Source of the DNA: Sphingomonadales bacterium
GTDB taxonomy: Bacteria > Pseudomonadota > Alphaproteobacteria > Sphingomonadales > Sphingomonadaceae
NCBI GenBank assembly: GCA_025352685.1
Contig: JANXSN010000088.1
Span: 62,001 to 126,000, forward strand
DNA: 64,000 nt
Reading direction: 5' to 3'
Shown: one piece after another, positions 25,781 through 34,783 of the stretch
Numbering within the stretch: the stretch's first letter is position 1
Layout of the letters: every line of letters begins with the position of its first letter
Program-made: the position numbers and the translations under genes
The notes under the pieces: generated by a model
What the model was told of the DNA's origin: nothing
Seen by the model: only the letters and a program-made list of their open reading frames with translations
Database searches by the model: none

Positions 25781-26659
25781 TTAGTCCGATGGCTCGAGCT
25801 TGTCCTGCGTCCTTGTATCGAAATCGCTTGCATCGTGACGCTCGCGTAGCTGGCTCGCGAGATCGCCCATGGCGCAATTGACCATCCGGCCACGCTTTAC
25901 AGCCGGTCGCTCCGCGATCTGGTCGGTCCAGCGAATGACGTTCGAGTAGTCCGCGACCGACAGAAATTCTGCTGCATCGCCATAAACCAGGCCCCTGGCC
26001 ACCGCGCCATACCATGGCCATACCGCCATATCGGCAATCGTATAGGAATCGCCCGCCAGATATTCATTGTCGGCAAGGCGACGGTCGAGCACGTCGAACT
26101 GACGCTTCACCTCCATCGCAAATCGATCGATGGCATATTCGATCTTGATCGGCGCATAGGCATAAAAATGGCCAAAACCGCCTCCGAGAAAGGGCCCCGC
26201 GCCCATTTGCCAGAACAGCCACGAAAGCGCTTCGGCGCGCTTCGCGCGATCGGTGGGAAGGAACGCTGCAAACTTCTCTGCAAGGTACAGCAGGATCGAT
26301 CCCGACTCGAACACGCGGATTGGGGCGGGACCGCTGCGGTCCATCAGCGCTGGGATTTTCGAGTTGGGATTGATGTCGACGAAGCCGCTGCCGAACTGGT
26401 CGCCTTCGGTTATGCGGATCAGCCAAGCGTCATATTCTGCGCCGGTATGACCGGCAGCGAGCAGTTCCTCGAGCATCACCGTCACTTTGACCCCATTGGG
26501 CGTCGCTAAAGAATAGAGCTGCAGCGGATGCTTGCCGACCGGCAGTTCCTTGTCGTGCGTCGCCCCTGCGGTCGGACGGTTTATAGAAGCGAATTGCCCG
26601 CCGTTTTCTTTATTCCATGTCCAGACTTTGGGCGGCGCATAATCGGCTGTATCGGTCAT
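25781..26659 (-). CDS. yghU: Glutathione S-transferase, YghU/Nu class
   Basis: A 292-residue GST-fold protein of the YghU group (Nu class), which binds two glutathiones or glutathione disulfide and has disulfide-bond reductase activity. Typical blocks: VWTWNKENGGQFASINRPTA at the N terminus, HPLQLYSLATPNGVKVTVML, GDQFGSGFVDINPNSKIPAL with the cis-Pro, FESGSILLYLAEKF, and WLFWQMGAGPFLGGGFGHFY. Start at ATG 26659 (MTDTADYAPP). Same strand as the FMN reductase gene, 90 bases downstream of it. Confidence 0.93.
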   Translation of the reverse strand: MTDTADYAPPKVWTWNKENGGQFASINRPTAGATHDKELPVGKHPLQLYSLATPNGVKVTVMLEELLAAGHTGAEYDAWLIRITEGDQFGSGFVDINPNSKIPALMDRSGPAPIRVFESGSILLYLAEKFAAFLPTDRAKRAEALSWLFWQMGAGPFLGGGFGHFYAYAPIKIEYAIDRFAMEVKRQFDVLDRRLADNEYLAGDSYTIADMAVWPWYGAVARGLVYGDAAEFLSVADYSNVIRWTDQIAERPAVKRGRMVNCAMGDLASQLRERHDASDFDTRTQDKLEPSD

Positions 26660-26749
26660 CGCAGGAACTCCGGATTGGGCGTGGTAAGAGGGGGAAAAGT
26701 ACGCCAACTTAAAGATGCTCCCGTCGGAAAACCACCCCTGGGAATTGAA

Positions 26750-27340
26750 TCAATAGGGCGGCAGCGCAAGAAGCCGCTGGGCGCGGGCCGCGTTTGTCCA
26801 CCAGCCGAGATCGTCGGCGAAACGCTTGAACGACCCGATCAGCGCTGCACCGCCGTCACCAACGGGCTCCGCACTCGCACTCAACGCCTCGGTGATGCCC
26901 CCAACGGCAAGCGGCGTCGAAGTGACGATCATTCCCATTTCCGACAGGATACCATGCCAGGCAAGCGCCGAACGCACCCCGGCAAAACGCCCGGCCGAGT
27001 AGCTGGCAACTGCTGCTGGACGCCAGAACCATTCCTCGAGAAAATGGTCGGTCAGGTTTTTGAGCCCCGGCTGCACGCCCCAGTTATATTCACCCGTTAC
27101 GAACACAAATGCTTCGGCGGTTCGGATTTTTTCAGCCAGCGTCTCCAGCGCTTCAGGCGCCGATCCCCGGGGATATTCCTTGTACATCCTGTCGAGCAAC
27201 GGCAGGTCAAAGGCCTTGGCATCGATCAGCTCGGGACTGGCGCCCCGCGCGCGGAACGCTGCAACCAGATAATCCGCCAGCCTGATACCCTGCCGGTCGG
27301 ACCGGTACGAGCCGTACAAGATAAGAATTCGATCGCTCAT
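26750..27340 (-). CDS. NADPH-dependent FMN reductase family protein
   Basis: A 196-residue flavodoxin-fold reductase. The FMN phosphate loop is LYGSYRSDRQGIRLADYL; VFVTGEYNWGVQPGLKNLTDHF is the second FMN-contacting block (GEYN); ASYSAGRFAGVRSALAW supplies the third. Proteins of this family reduce quinones, chromate or azo dyes with NAD(P)H. Start ATG 27340. It lies just upstream of yghU in the same direction; both would help handle oxidative or xenobiotic stress, an inference from family roles. Confidence 0.88.
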   Translation of the reverse strand: MSDRILILYGSYRSDRQGIRLADYLVAAFRARGASPELIDAKAFDLPLLDRMYKEYPRGSAPEALETLAEKIRTAEAFVFVTGEYNWGVQPGLKNLTDHFLEEWFWRPAAVASYSAGRFAGVRSALAWHGILSEMGMIVTSTPLAVGGITEALSASAEPVGDGGAALIGSFKRFADDLGWWTNAARAQRLLALPPY

Positions 27341-27490
27341 GCTGGTACTCCTGCGTTAGCCTGCCGATATGCGCAGGGGTCAGCTTTGCCCGTTGCACAG
27401 CCAAGCGACAAGTTGCGGCGCGAGCGACGCCAAGGCGACAATGTTTGAAAAACCGGTGCCCTGCGCGCGCCGTCGCGCTAAGGTCAGGCA

Positions 27491-27784
27491 ATGACCATCT
27501 TCGAACAAGCCAAAGCCTGCGCCGATACAAGCGCGCCGCCGCCGGCAGATCGCCCGTTCACTGCCGCTGCGACCGCGTTCGGCTTCGGCTTGTTCGTCAT
27601 CGGACTTTTCGTGGCTCTGGAATGGCTCGGCGTTTCGGACTGGGTGTCGTGGATCGTAGCCGGGCTTGGCTATGGCGGCATTGCCTACGCCGACTGCTTC
27701 CACGGCTGGAACCGCAATCGCAGAGAATATCGCGATGCGCTGGAGGAGTTGAAGGCTCGATCGGGAGAGCCTTGGTTGCATTAG
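27491..27784 (+). CDS. Small membrane protein, function unknown
   Basis: A 97-residue protein with two hydrophobic stretches (FTAAATAFGFGLFVIGLFVALE and VSWIVAGLGYGGIAYADCFH) and a charged C terminus (RNRREYRDALEELKARSG) likely in the cytoplasm. Starts ATG 27491, with CTAAGGTCAGGCA upstream. No family recognised. Codon use looks like a real gene, and the opposite-strand frame covering it is less plausible because the hydrophobic pattern on this strand is coherent. Confidence 0.65.
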   Translation: MTIFEQAKACADTSAPPPADRPFTAAATAFGFGLFVIGLFVALEWLGVSDWVSWIVAGLGYGGIAYADCFHGWNRNRREYRDALEELKARSGEPWLH

Positions 27785-28113
27785 ATCGGCAGGACAGGGA
27801 GGGACGGACTCTTCCACCGTACCAGCAAGCGCCCCTCGCAGCAGGGAATGGGCGCTTGACGACCCATCGAAAGCCGCAACGCCGTCGAGTTTACGCCTGA
27901 GCGAGCCGAGATTGGCCGTCATTGGCGGCCCAAAGCCGCCCGCTGGATGTCCATCCGGCCGAACGCGCAGACGTCGCCCGCCATAGCGCCGACCGCAGCG
28001 CGCCGTCCGACATGATCAATGACAGCTACGCGTCGTTTCTACCCAAACGCAGCCGGCAGGCTGGGAGGGCGATAACCAGCGTACACATCAACCGTTTTGC
28101 GGTACCGTCCCCC
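27785..28113. other. Non-coding or decayed stretch
   Basis: No convincing gene. The minus strand from 27922 opens with SLRRKLDGVAAFDGSSSAHS and LLRGALAGTVEESVPPCPAD, which has protein-like composition but then runs antisense through the membrane protein gene. It could be the remains of a gene; I cannot assign a family. Confidence 0.35.
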
Positions 28114-28533
28114 ATGAAACTTTGCATCACCATACCCGACAAGCCATCCGAAGCTGATCGCGCGGCCGTCCTTGCGCCGCTCCGCGCCTACAACATTAGC
28201 CGTGCGGGTGACCCGTCCATCCGACCTTTAGCTGTCCTGCTGACCAACAAGCTCGGCGATCACGTCGGCGGACTATGGGGGAGGTGCGCCTATAATTGGC
28301 TCTTTATAGAACTCCTCGCCGTCCCAGAGGAACATCGCGGCGAAGGGTATGGACGAGCGCTGATGCAGCAGGGGGAAGCGATTGCCCGCGCTGATGGATG
28401 CGTCGGGGTTTGGCTCGACACCTATGAATTCCAGGCCCGTGGCTTTTACGAAAAGCTGGGTTTCGACCTGTTCGGCACGCTCGACGATCATCCCATCGGG
28501 CAAAAGCGGTTCTTTCTTCGCAAACAGCTTTAG
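28114..28533 (+). CDS. GNAT family N-acetyltransferase
   Basis: A 139-residue acetyltransferase. WLFIELLAVPEEHRGEGYGRALMQQGE contains the acetyl-CoA pyrophosphate loop (R-x-x-G-x-G/A: RGEGYG); GVWLDTYEFQARGFYEKLGF is the C-terminal motif B. The N terminus MKLCITIPDKPSEADRAAVLAPLRAYN and the ending FGTLDDHPIGQKRFFLRK match the YhbS/PhnO-like single-domain group. Start at ATG 28114. Substrate unknown. The 291 bases after it, up to the regulator, hold nothing I recognise. Confidence 0.9.
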   Translation: MKLCITIPDKPSEADRAAVLAPLRAYNISRAGDPSIRPLAVLLTNKLGDHVGGLWGRCAYNWLFIELLAVPEEHRGEGYGRALMQQGEAIARADGCVGVWLDTYEFQARGFYEKLGFDLFGTLDDHPIGQKRFFLRKQL

Positions 28534-28824
28534 CAAACCGGGTATTGGTGCAGCACCGACTTTTGCAAAATTTGGTCGTGCATTCAACGGAACGATCTCG
28601 AAAGGTTTTCTCAATACTGGGGACCTGTTGTTGACTGTCAGAAGGATGACGGCACGCGACCCGTTTGGCTCTCTTGACCTGCGTCATCTTGTCGCTCTCG
28701 AATGGCAAGGACCTGTCGCGGAAATGAGGTCTGCATCGTAATTAAATGGGTCACCCCGTCGTCAGAATCCAGGTTCTGCCAAATAGGGGTGTAGGCCCTT
28801 CAAGTCTGCCGCCCGAACGCGGCG

Positions 28825-30213
28825 TCAATCTGCCGCAAATACAAAGGGGCTTACGCCGCGCTCGCGCTCGTTAAACACGAGCACCCGTGATGAGGGCGGT
28901 GCCGCACGCTGGGGGCAGTCGGCGCGCGTGCAAGCGCGGCAGCCGAGGCCGACCGGCGTGGCGTTACCCAGTTTCAAGTCGAACCCGCGCGAAGCAGCCA
29001 GCGGGGCGGCGAGGGCCGCATCGAGACCGATGCCGACCGCGAATTGTGCGCGGACCTGGCCGACGCGCCCGCCTTGCGGGCTTACGGTGCGCGACATGGT
29101 GAACCATCGAGACCCGTCCTCTATTTCCACGATCTGTCGCATCAGCGTCCCGGGACGGTCGAAGGCAGCGTGGACATCCCACAAGGGACAACGGCCATCG
29201 GCCTCGACCAACGGCGACGCGCTCGCCCCGGCGTAGCGCTTCGACACCTGTCCCGCACGGTCGATACGCAGCATGAAAAAGGGCAAGCCGCGCGAACCAA
29301 CGCGACTGAGCGTGGTCAAACGGTGTGCCACCTGCTCGAACCCGGCGCCAAAGCGCCGTTGGAGCAATTCGACATCGTATCCGGTGGCTTCGCATGCGCG
29401 CAAAAACCGGTCGTAGGGCATCATTAGCGACGCCGCAAAGCTACTCGTCAGGTGACGTCGGTACAGACGTTCGGACACGCGGTCGGCAAAGTTTGCGCCC
29501 CGGATGAGCGCTTCAATCTCGTCCTTCGCCTCCAGCTGACCGAGCTGAAATGCCGCCGAAAATAGGCGGCTGGCGGGGTCGAGCAATTCGCTCAATTGCA
29601 GCTGGCGCGCATGAAGGTCGAGGCGACGCAGCGTTCCCGGCATGACATCGACGGGCAGGATCCTGATGCTCAGCTGGTGGGTGACGCGCAACCGTTCGGC
29701 AATGGCGCCGTACAGGTCGCCCGACCCCATGCGAAGCTCGTCGGACAGGGTTTCAGCGAAAGCCTCCAGATCGGGAAAGTGGTTGCGCCACCGCTCGATC
29801 TCGCCGCGGACCGGCGCGACGGTATCGAGCGCGATAGGCATCTGCGCGCCCGCACCCGCACCCGCATCGAACAGCCGGGCGAAAGCTTCAACGCCGCCGG
29901 GTGCCGCCGACAGCCATTCTTCCACCTCGGACCGCTCGATCTCCAGATCGGCGAACATGGGGTCGGCCAGGCGGCGTCGGATCGCCTCAACGCCGCCTCC
30001 CGACGTCGCGCCGCCAAGCCTTCGCGGGTCGAAATCATAGCGTTCGGCCATGCGCAGCAGAATAGGCGCAGTCAGCGGGCGCTGGTTGCGTTCAATGAGA
30101 TTGAAATAAGACGCAGAGACCCCCAACGCCTCAGCCATGGCCGCTTGCGTCAATCCCGATGCGCGCCGGAGCCGCTTGACAGCATGCCCGGCAAACAATT
30201 TTCCTTCCGCCAT
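28825..30213 (-). CDS. XRE-type regulator of acetate/short-chain fatty acid metabolism (RamB/ScfR-like)
   Basis: A 462-residue transcription factor. N-terminal XRE helix-turn-helix (LRRASGLTQAAMAEALGVSA, SYFNLIERNQRPLTAPILLR); a central ImmA/IrrE-like region (LFSAAFQLGQLE, LTSSFAASLMMPYDRFLRAC); and the C-terminal short-chain fatty acyl regulator domain (DUF2083) with cysteines LGCRACTRADCPQRA. This is the architecture of RamB, which controls the glyoxylate bypass. Here it is divergent from isocitrate lyase, as expected for such a role. An inverted repeat lies 8 bases upstream of its start and may be both its autoregulatory site and the aceA operator. The N-terminal FGATG-style region LGGATSGGGVEAIRRRLADP is family-typical. 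Confidence 0.9.
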   Translation of the reverse strand: MAEGKLFAGHAVKRLRRASGLTQAAMAEALGVSASYFNLIERNQRPLTAPILLRMAERYDFDPRRLGGATSGGGVEAIRRRLADPMFADLEIERSEVEEWLSAAPGGVEAFARLFDAGAGAGAQMPIALDTVAPVRGEIERWRNHFPDLEAFAETLSDELRMGSGDLYGAIAERLRVTHQLSIRILPVDVMPGTLRRLDLHARQLQLSELLDPASRLFSAAFQLGQLEAKDEIEALIRGANFADRVSERLYRRHLTSSFAASLMMPYDRFLRACEATGYDVELLQRRFGAGFEQVAHRLTTLSRVGSRGLPFFMLRIDRAGQVSKRYAGASASPLVEADGRCPLWDVHAAFDRPGTLMRQIVEIEDGSRWFTMSRTVSPQGGRVGQVRAQFAVGIGLDAALAAPLAASRGFDLKLGNATPVGLGCRACTRADCPQRAAPPSSRVLVFNERERGVSPFVFAAD

Positions 30214-30220
30214 TTGTCCT

Positions 30221-30250
30221 ATTTGTCATATTCTTTACATAATGACAAAT
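30221..30250. promoter_or_regulatory. Inverted repeat between the RamB-like regulator and aceA
   Basis: ATTTGTCAT (30221-30229) and ATGACAAAT (30242-30250) form a perfect 9-bp dyad with a 12-base spacer; a further ATTTGTC copy lies at 30212-30218, overlapping the regulator's start codon. The surrounding DNA is unusually AT-rich for this genome. Binding by the adjacent regulator is inferred from position. Confidence 0.6.
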
Positions 30251-30368
30251 ATTAAGTCCATCTGTCCTACCTTATAACATCAATCTTGACAGATTAGTGT
30301 CGCATTATGGGTGCGGGTAATGTCTGTGCTTCGTCACCGCCGTATCAATGACGTGAAAGTCTTCGTGG

Positions 30369-31958
30369 ATGACCTACAGCACCGAAATCACACAGCTTCG
30401 CGAATTGATTGACACCCAGCGAAGCTGGAACGGCATCGACGCCGAGTCCGCTGCTCGTATGCGCGTCCAGAACCGCTTCCGCTCGGGTCTCGACATTGCG
30501 CGCTACACTGCCGGGATCATGCGTCGGGACATGGCGGCCTACGATGCCGACGCCGCCAATTATACGCAATCGCTCGGCTGTTGGCACGGGTTCATCGCCC
30601 AGCAGAAGATGATCTCAATCAAAAAGCATTTTGGGACAACCAAGCGTAAATACCTGTATCTGTCGGGCTGGATGGTCGCCGCGCTACGCTCCGACTTTGG
30701 CCCCCTGCCTGACCAGTCGATGCACGAAAAGACAAGCGTCCCGGCATTGATCGCAGAACTCTACACTTTCCTTCGCCAGGCCGACGCGCGCGAACTAAAT
30801 ATCCTCTTCCGCGGTCTCGACTCGGCACGAAAGGTCGGAGACGCGGCGCAGGAAACCGACTTCATCGCCAAGATTGACGGTTTCGAAACGCATGTGGTTC
30901 CCGTCATCGCCGATATCGATGCCGGGTTCGGCAACGCAGAGGCCACATATTTACTTGCTAAGAAGATGATTGAAGCTGGTGCTTGTGCGCTGCAAATCGA
31001 AAATCAGGTCTCCGATGAAAAGCAGTGCGGCCACCAGGACGGCAAGGTCACGGTGCCGCACGAGGATTTCCTCGCAAAGGTACGAGCGTGCCGCTACGCA
31101 TTCCTGGAATTGGGCATCGACGACGGCATCATCGTTACCCGAACCGATTCGTTGGGCGCCGGACTGACCAAGCAGATCGCGGTCAGCAAGGAGCCAGGCG
31201 ATCTCGGCGACCAGTATAACAGCTTTCTGGATTGCGATGAGATCGATCCCGCGACCGCGCACAACGGTGACGTGATCCTCAACCGCAACGGGAAATTGCT
31301 GAGGCCCAAACGTCTCGCGTCGAACCTGTTCCAGTTCCGTCCAGGCACCGGCGAGGACCGTTGTGTGCTTGACAGCATCACGTCGCTCCAGAACGGCGCT
31401 GACCTGCTCTGGATCGAAACTGAAAAGCCGCACATCGAACAGATTGCGGGCATGATGGACCGCATCCGCGCCGTCATCCCAAATGCAAAGCTTGTCTACA
31501 ATAACTCGCCGTCGTTCAATTGGACGCTGAATTTCCGCCAGCAAGTCTATGACGCAATGGTCGCCGAAGGGCTTGATGTGTCTGCTTACGACCGGGCAGC
31601 GCTGATGGCCGCCAAATACGACGATACCGAGCTGGGAATTGCCGCCGACAAGCGTATCCGCACATTCCAGGCGGACAGCGCAAAACGCGCGGGGATTTTC
31701 CACCACCTCATCACGCTGCCGACTTATCACACCGCGGCGCTGTCGACTGACAATCTGGCCAAGGAGTATTTCGGCGATGCCGGCATGCTTGGCTATGTCG
31801 CGGGCGTGCAGCGCAAGGAAATCCGCGAGGGCATCGCTTGCGTGAGGCATCAGAACATGAGCGGCTCCGACATCGGCGACGACCACAAGGAATATTTTGC
31901 GCGCGACGCTGCGCTCAAGGCAGGTGGCATTCATAACACCATGAACCAATTCGGCTGA
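30369..31958 (+). CDS. aceA: Isocitrate lyase
   Basis: A 529-residue enzyme splitting isocitrate into glyoxylate and succinate, the first step of the glyoxylate bypass needed to grow on acetate or fatty acids. The catalytic Cys motif is DEKQCGHQDGKV (KQCGH, the variant of the larger bacterial/plant-like subgroup rather than KKCGH). Other signatures: PVIADIDAGFGNAEATYLL, ALQIENQV, IIVTRTDSLGAG, LVYNNSPSFNWTLNF, and the late HHLITLPTYHTAAL. About 100 residues longer than E. coli AceA, as usual for this subgroup. Divergent from the RamB-like regulator; a hairpin terminator follows at 32024. Malate synthase is not in the window. Confidence 0.96.
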   Translation: MTYSTEITQLRELIDTQRSWNGIDAESAARMRVQNRFRSGLDIARYTAGIMRRDMAAYDADAANYTQSLGCWHGFIAQQKMISIKKHFGTTKRKYLYLSGWMVAALRSDFGPLPDQSMHEKTSVPALIAELYTFLRQADARELNILFRGLDSARKVGDAAQETDFIAKIDGFETHVVPVIADIDAGFGNAEATYLLAKKMIEAGACALQIENQVSDEKQCGHQDGKVTVPHEDFLAKVRACRYAFLELGIDDGIIVTRTDSLGAGLTKQIAVSKEPGDLGDQYNSFLDCDEIDPATAHNGDVILNRNGKLLRPKRLASNLFQFRPGTGEDRCVLDSITSLQNGADLLWIETEKPHIEQIAGMMDRIRAVIPNAKLVYNNSPSFNWTLNFRQQVYDAMVAEGLDVSAYDRAALMAAKYDDTELGIAADKRIRTFQADSAKRAGIFHHLITLPTYHTAALSTDNLAKEYFGDAGMLGYVAGVQRKEIREGIACVRHQNMSGSDIGDDHKEYFARDAALKAGGIHNTMNQFG

Positions 31959-32023
31959 GGTGAATCGCGCTCACTGGCGGACGCGACAACGTCGATCGTG
32001 AGCCAAGACTTCCTGGGGAGGAA

Positions 32024-32063
32024 GGCGTCCGTCGGGGGGAACCCCGGCGGGCGTTGCTGTTTT
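32024..32063 (+). terminator. Terminator hairpin after aceA
   Basis: A 14-bp stem (32024-32037 with 32042-32055, four G-T wobbles plus pairs) closes on a GGAA loop and is followed by GCTGTTTT. The short T run makes it a moderate rather than strong terminator. Confidence 0.65.
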
Positions 32064-32140
32064 GGGAAGCTTGTCAAATTCGGCCATTGCCGTTTAGCGC
32101 CCCGCTATTCACAAGAGTTCGCGTGACACGTCCTGCCATT

Positions 32141-33011
32141 ATGACCGACGCCATCGCCACGTTCGACTGGGCGGCGACGCCGTTGGGTGCAAAGGGCTTG
32201 TGGCCTGCAGAGTTGCGAACCACTGTTGCCCTGTGTCTGGGGGCTGATTATCCGGCTGCTGTCTTTTGGGGCGACGAGTGGCGCTTTCTCTACAATGATG
32301 CGTTTAGTGCGGCGTTGAAACGCGACACGCCGGTATTGGGACAACCCGCAGCCAACGTTTGGGGCAAGTGGTGGCCGCCAATGGCAAAGGCCTTCGCACA
32401 GATCGTCGCGAGCGGCAGCGGCATCACCGAGACAAACAAGCACTTTCAGTTTCGCGACGGCGATCTAAAGCGCGACGAATTCTGGAATTATAATTTCTCG
32501 GCCGTCAGTGACGCGAGCGGACGCGTGGTCGGCATTTTTGCCGGAGCTCGTGAAATTACCGAAGGCGTTTTGCGCGCGCGCGGATGGGCTGACCCGCGAA
32601 CATTGGGAAGGCGTAACACTTGCCGAGCTGGTCCGCGGGGCAACCGCGACGTTCGGCAGCAACACCGATCGCGTCGCCGCCACGGGCCCCGAAATCCAGC
32701 TGACGCCCAAGGCAGCGGTCGCAATCGCGATGGCGCTCCATGAACTCGGCACCAACGCCGCAAAATACGGTGCGTTGTCGAACAAAAAGGGGCATATCGA
32801 TTTGGACTGGAAAACAACGCGCGATGGCTTCAATCTCGAATGGCATGAACGGGGCGGACCGCCTGTTTTTGAGCCGAGGAGTCATGGGTTCGCCATGCGG
32901 ATGATCGAGCGCGCGCTCACCAGCGATCTGACTGGCAAAGTTGACGTAACATTTGCGACATCCGGCGTGCGCTGCCGCATCAAAGCCATCGGTAAAGGGA
33001 ATATTGCATGA
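32141..33011 (+). pseudogene. HWE-family histidine kinase lacking its phospho-acceptor region, frame-shifted
   Basis: From ATG 32141 a PAS sensor domain reads cleanly (FDWAATPLGAKGLWPAELRT, VFWGDEWRFLYNDAF, FAGAREITEGVLRAR). Near 32575 the frame shifts, and the next frame continues GLTREHWEGVTLAEL, the N box AMALHELGTNAAKYGALS, the WxE motif LEWHERGGPP, and a GFAMRMIERAL G box. In intact HWE kinases the H box (HRVKNxLA) lies between the PAS domain and LTREHWEG; here roughly 60 or more residues including that His are missing. So there is a deletion plus a shift. The stop overlaps the next gene by ATGA. Autophosphorylation is impossible even if the frame were restored. Confidence 0.85.
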
Positions 33012-33424
33012 TCCAAGCCATGCGACAGACATTGCGGTTACTGCTCGTCGAGGACGAAGCGCTGATCGCAATGATGGCCGAAGACATGATCGATGGCCTG
33101 GGTCATCGGGTTGTGCAAACCGCCACGACGCTGGCCGAAGCCTTGGAGGCGTGCGCAAATGTCGATTTTGATGTGGCGTTGCTTGACGTGAATTTGAACG
33201 GCGACACGAGCATGGCGGTTGCCACTGCGCTCAAACAACGCGGGTGCCCGTTCGCCTTTACAACTGGCTATGGGGCGGGCGGCGTCGATCCGGCACACAG
33301 CGACTGTCCCGTTCTGACCAAACCCTATGCGCTCAGCGAACTCGACCTCCTTCTGACCAATTTCTCGGCTCAATTGGCAGGAACGAGATCGATGACGTCC
33401 AGCGTTGAATCAAACCGCGGATAA
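33008..33424 (+). CDS. Single-domain response regulator
   Basis: A 138-residue CheY-like receiver with no output domain: LRLLLVEDEALIAMMAEDMI with the acidic pair, phospho-Asp in DVALLDVNLNGDTS, Thr in FTTGYGAGG and Lys in VLTKPYALSEL. This divergent receiver type is the usual partner of HWE kinases and the gene is ATGA-coupled to the broken kinase upstream. The receiver looks intact, so it is either an orphan now served by another kinase or not yet decayed. The 3' 55 bases overlap the convergent DUF4893 gene. Confidence 0.9.
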   Translation: MIQAMRQTLRLLLVEDEALIAMMAEDMIDGLGHRVVQTATTLAEALEACANVDFDVALLDVNLNGDTSMAVATALKQRGCPFAFTTGYGAGGVDPAHSDCPVLTKPYALSELDLLLTNFSAQLAGTRSMTSSVESNRG

Positions 33425-33984
33425 GGCAAGACCATCCGCCAGCGGCGGGGCCCAATCCGCTCGACCGCGCCAATCATATTGCGGTCGGTATCACGCCCAT
33501 AGTTGAGCGCGCGCGTTTCGTCGCTCAACACCAGCGTTCCCAGAAACACCTGCTGCCGGACTGACGCAGGGTAGAGCGTGCCCGTCGGGCGCTGCAGTCC
33601 GTTCACCCGAACGAAGCGCGAAACCTTGCCATTTGCAGTGACCCGACAGTCAAGCGAGGGATAAGACACGAACGACGGTCCGCTCACACTTTGCGACCCC
33701 AGCTTGATCGTCCGGCAGTGATAATCGCCGACTGGAAGGGCTGCCCCGTCGATGGCGGCATCGGGGTCAAGCAGAAAACCCTCCCGTGCGACGTCATTTC
33801 CGTGATCCCCTGCGCGCGCCTGGGCCAGCGCCTTGACGAAAGACTCGCGAACCTCGTGAAGCCGGGTGACGTCGGCTGGTGTCACGTCCTGCCGCCAATC
33901 CGGTCCGGGGGCTTTGCAAACGGGCTTGGATGCAACGCCGGTTGCGAACCCACCGGCGACGCACGCGAGAAACAGGAACCGCAT
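33370..33984 (-). CDS. Secreted DUF4893 protein
   Basis: A 204-residue protein with signal peptide MRFLFLACVAGGFATGVAS. The mature part (DWRQDVTPADVTRLHEVRES, LPVGDYHCRTIKLG, YPSLDCRVTANGKVSRFVRV, GPRRWRMVLPYPRFDSTLDV) follows DUF4893, a family largely confined to sphingomonads. Two Cys of the YHCRT and LDCRV segments may form a disulfide. Start ATG 33984, seven bases after the stop of the downstream-strand bdhA gene, so it is probably the last gene of an M1 peptidase/bdhA/DUF4893 transcript. Function unknown. Confidence 0.82.
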   Translation of the reverse strand: MRFLFLACVAGGFATGVASKPVCKAPGPDWRQDVTPADVTRLHEVRESFVKALAQARAGDHGNDVAREGFLLDPDAAIDGAALPVGDYHCRTIKLGSQSVSGPSFVSYPSLDCRVTANGKVSRFVRVNGLQRPTGTLYPASVRQQVFLGTLVLSDETRALNYGRDTDRNMIGAVERIGPRRWRMVLPYPRFDSTLDVIDLVPAN

Positions 33985-33989
33985 TGCGA

Positions 33990-34775
33990 TCACGCCGCCG
34001 TCCACCCCCCGTCAACCGACAGGTTCGCGCCCGTGATCGAGGATGCCGCATCGCCGCACAAGAAGATCGCCATCGCTGCGATCTGGTCGACAGTTACAAA
34101 CTGTTTGGTCGGTTGGGCGGCCAGGAGGACATCGTTCATCACCTGTTCCTTGGTCATACCGCGCGCCTTCATCGTGTCGGGGATTTGTTGCTCCACCAGC
34201 GGTGTCCAAACATAGCCAGGTGAGATGCAATTGGCCGTGATGCCCATTGTGGCAACCTCGAGCGCAACGGTCTTGGTCAATCCCGCAAGACCGTGTTTGG
34301 CCGCCACATAAGCCGACTTGTCGGGGCTCGCCACCAGCGAGTGCGCGGAGGCAGTATTGATTATCCGCCCCCATTTCCTTGCCTTCATGCCGGGAAGCGC
34401 CGCTTTGATCACGTGGAATGCAGACGTCAGGTTGATCGCAATGATCGCGTCCCACTTTTCATCGGGGAACTGATCGACTGGGGAAACAAACTGGATGCCA
34501 GCATTGTTGATGACGATGTCAGGTCCACCCAATTTGTCGGCGCACAGCGTGACCATCGCCACAATCGAAGCGGGTTTGGTCATGTCGGCATCCGAGTAGA
34601 GCGCCTTTGCACCTGACAGCGCTTCGAGACCCAGACGTTCCTTCTCGATATCGGCGGCGTCGCCGAAACCGTTGATTAAGACGTTGGCTCCCGCCGCGGC
34701 GAGTGCTTTTGCATAGCCAAGGCCGATGCCCGAGGTCGACCCCGTGACGAGAGCTGTCTTGCCTTTAAGAAACAT
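33990..34775 (-). CDS. bdhA: 3-hydroxybutyrate dehydrogenase (SDR)
   Basis: A 261-residue short-chain dehydrogenase oxidising 3-hydroxybutyrate to acetoacetate with NAD, part of polyhydroxybutyrate and ketone-body use. Cofactor loop TGSTSGIGLGYAKALAAAGA, NNAGIQFVSPVDQFPDEKW, catalytic Ser in NTASAHSLVASPDKSAYVAA with the YxxxK pair (YVAAK), and CISPGYVWTPLVEQQIPD, HAGGAT-less ending LSVDGGWTAA. The GIQFVSPVDQFP and YVWTPLV blocks are specific to this enzyme. Start ATG 34775 (MFLKGKTALVTG), overlapping no other gene but sitting 9 bases before the stop of the M1 peptidase gene. Confidence 0.93.
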   Translation of the reverse strand: MFLKGKTALVTGSTSGIGLGYAKALAAAGANVLINGFGDAADIEKERLGLEALSGAKALYSDADMTKPASIVAMVTLCADKLGGPDIVINNAGIQFVSPVDQFPDEKWDAIIAINLTSAFHVIKAALPGMKARKWGRIINTASAHSLVASPDKSAYVAAKHGLAGLTKTVALEVATMGITANCISPGYVWTPLVEQQIPDTMKARGMTKEQVMNDVLLAAQPTKQFVTVDQIAAMAIFLCGDAASSITGANLSVDGGWTAA

Positions 34776-34783
34776 AAAAACTC

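Noticed and set aside
30262-30310. TTGACA near 30288 as a sigma-70 -35 box of aceA
   Set aside because: No acceptable -10 hexamer 16-18 bases downstream.
30951-31949. 332-codon minus-strand frame inside aceA
   Set aside because: Shadow of isocitrate lyase; no coherent motif or ribosome site.
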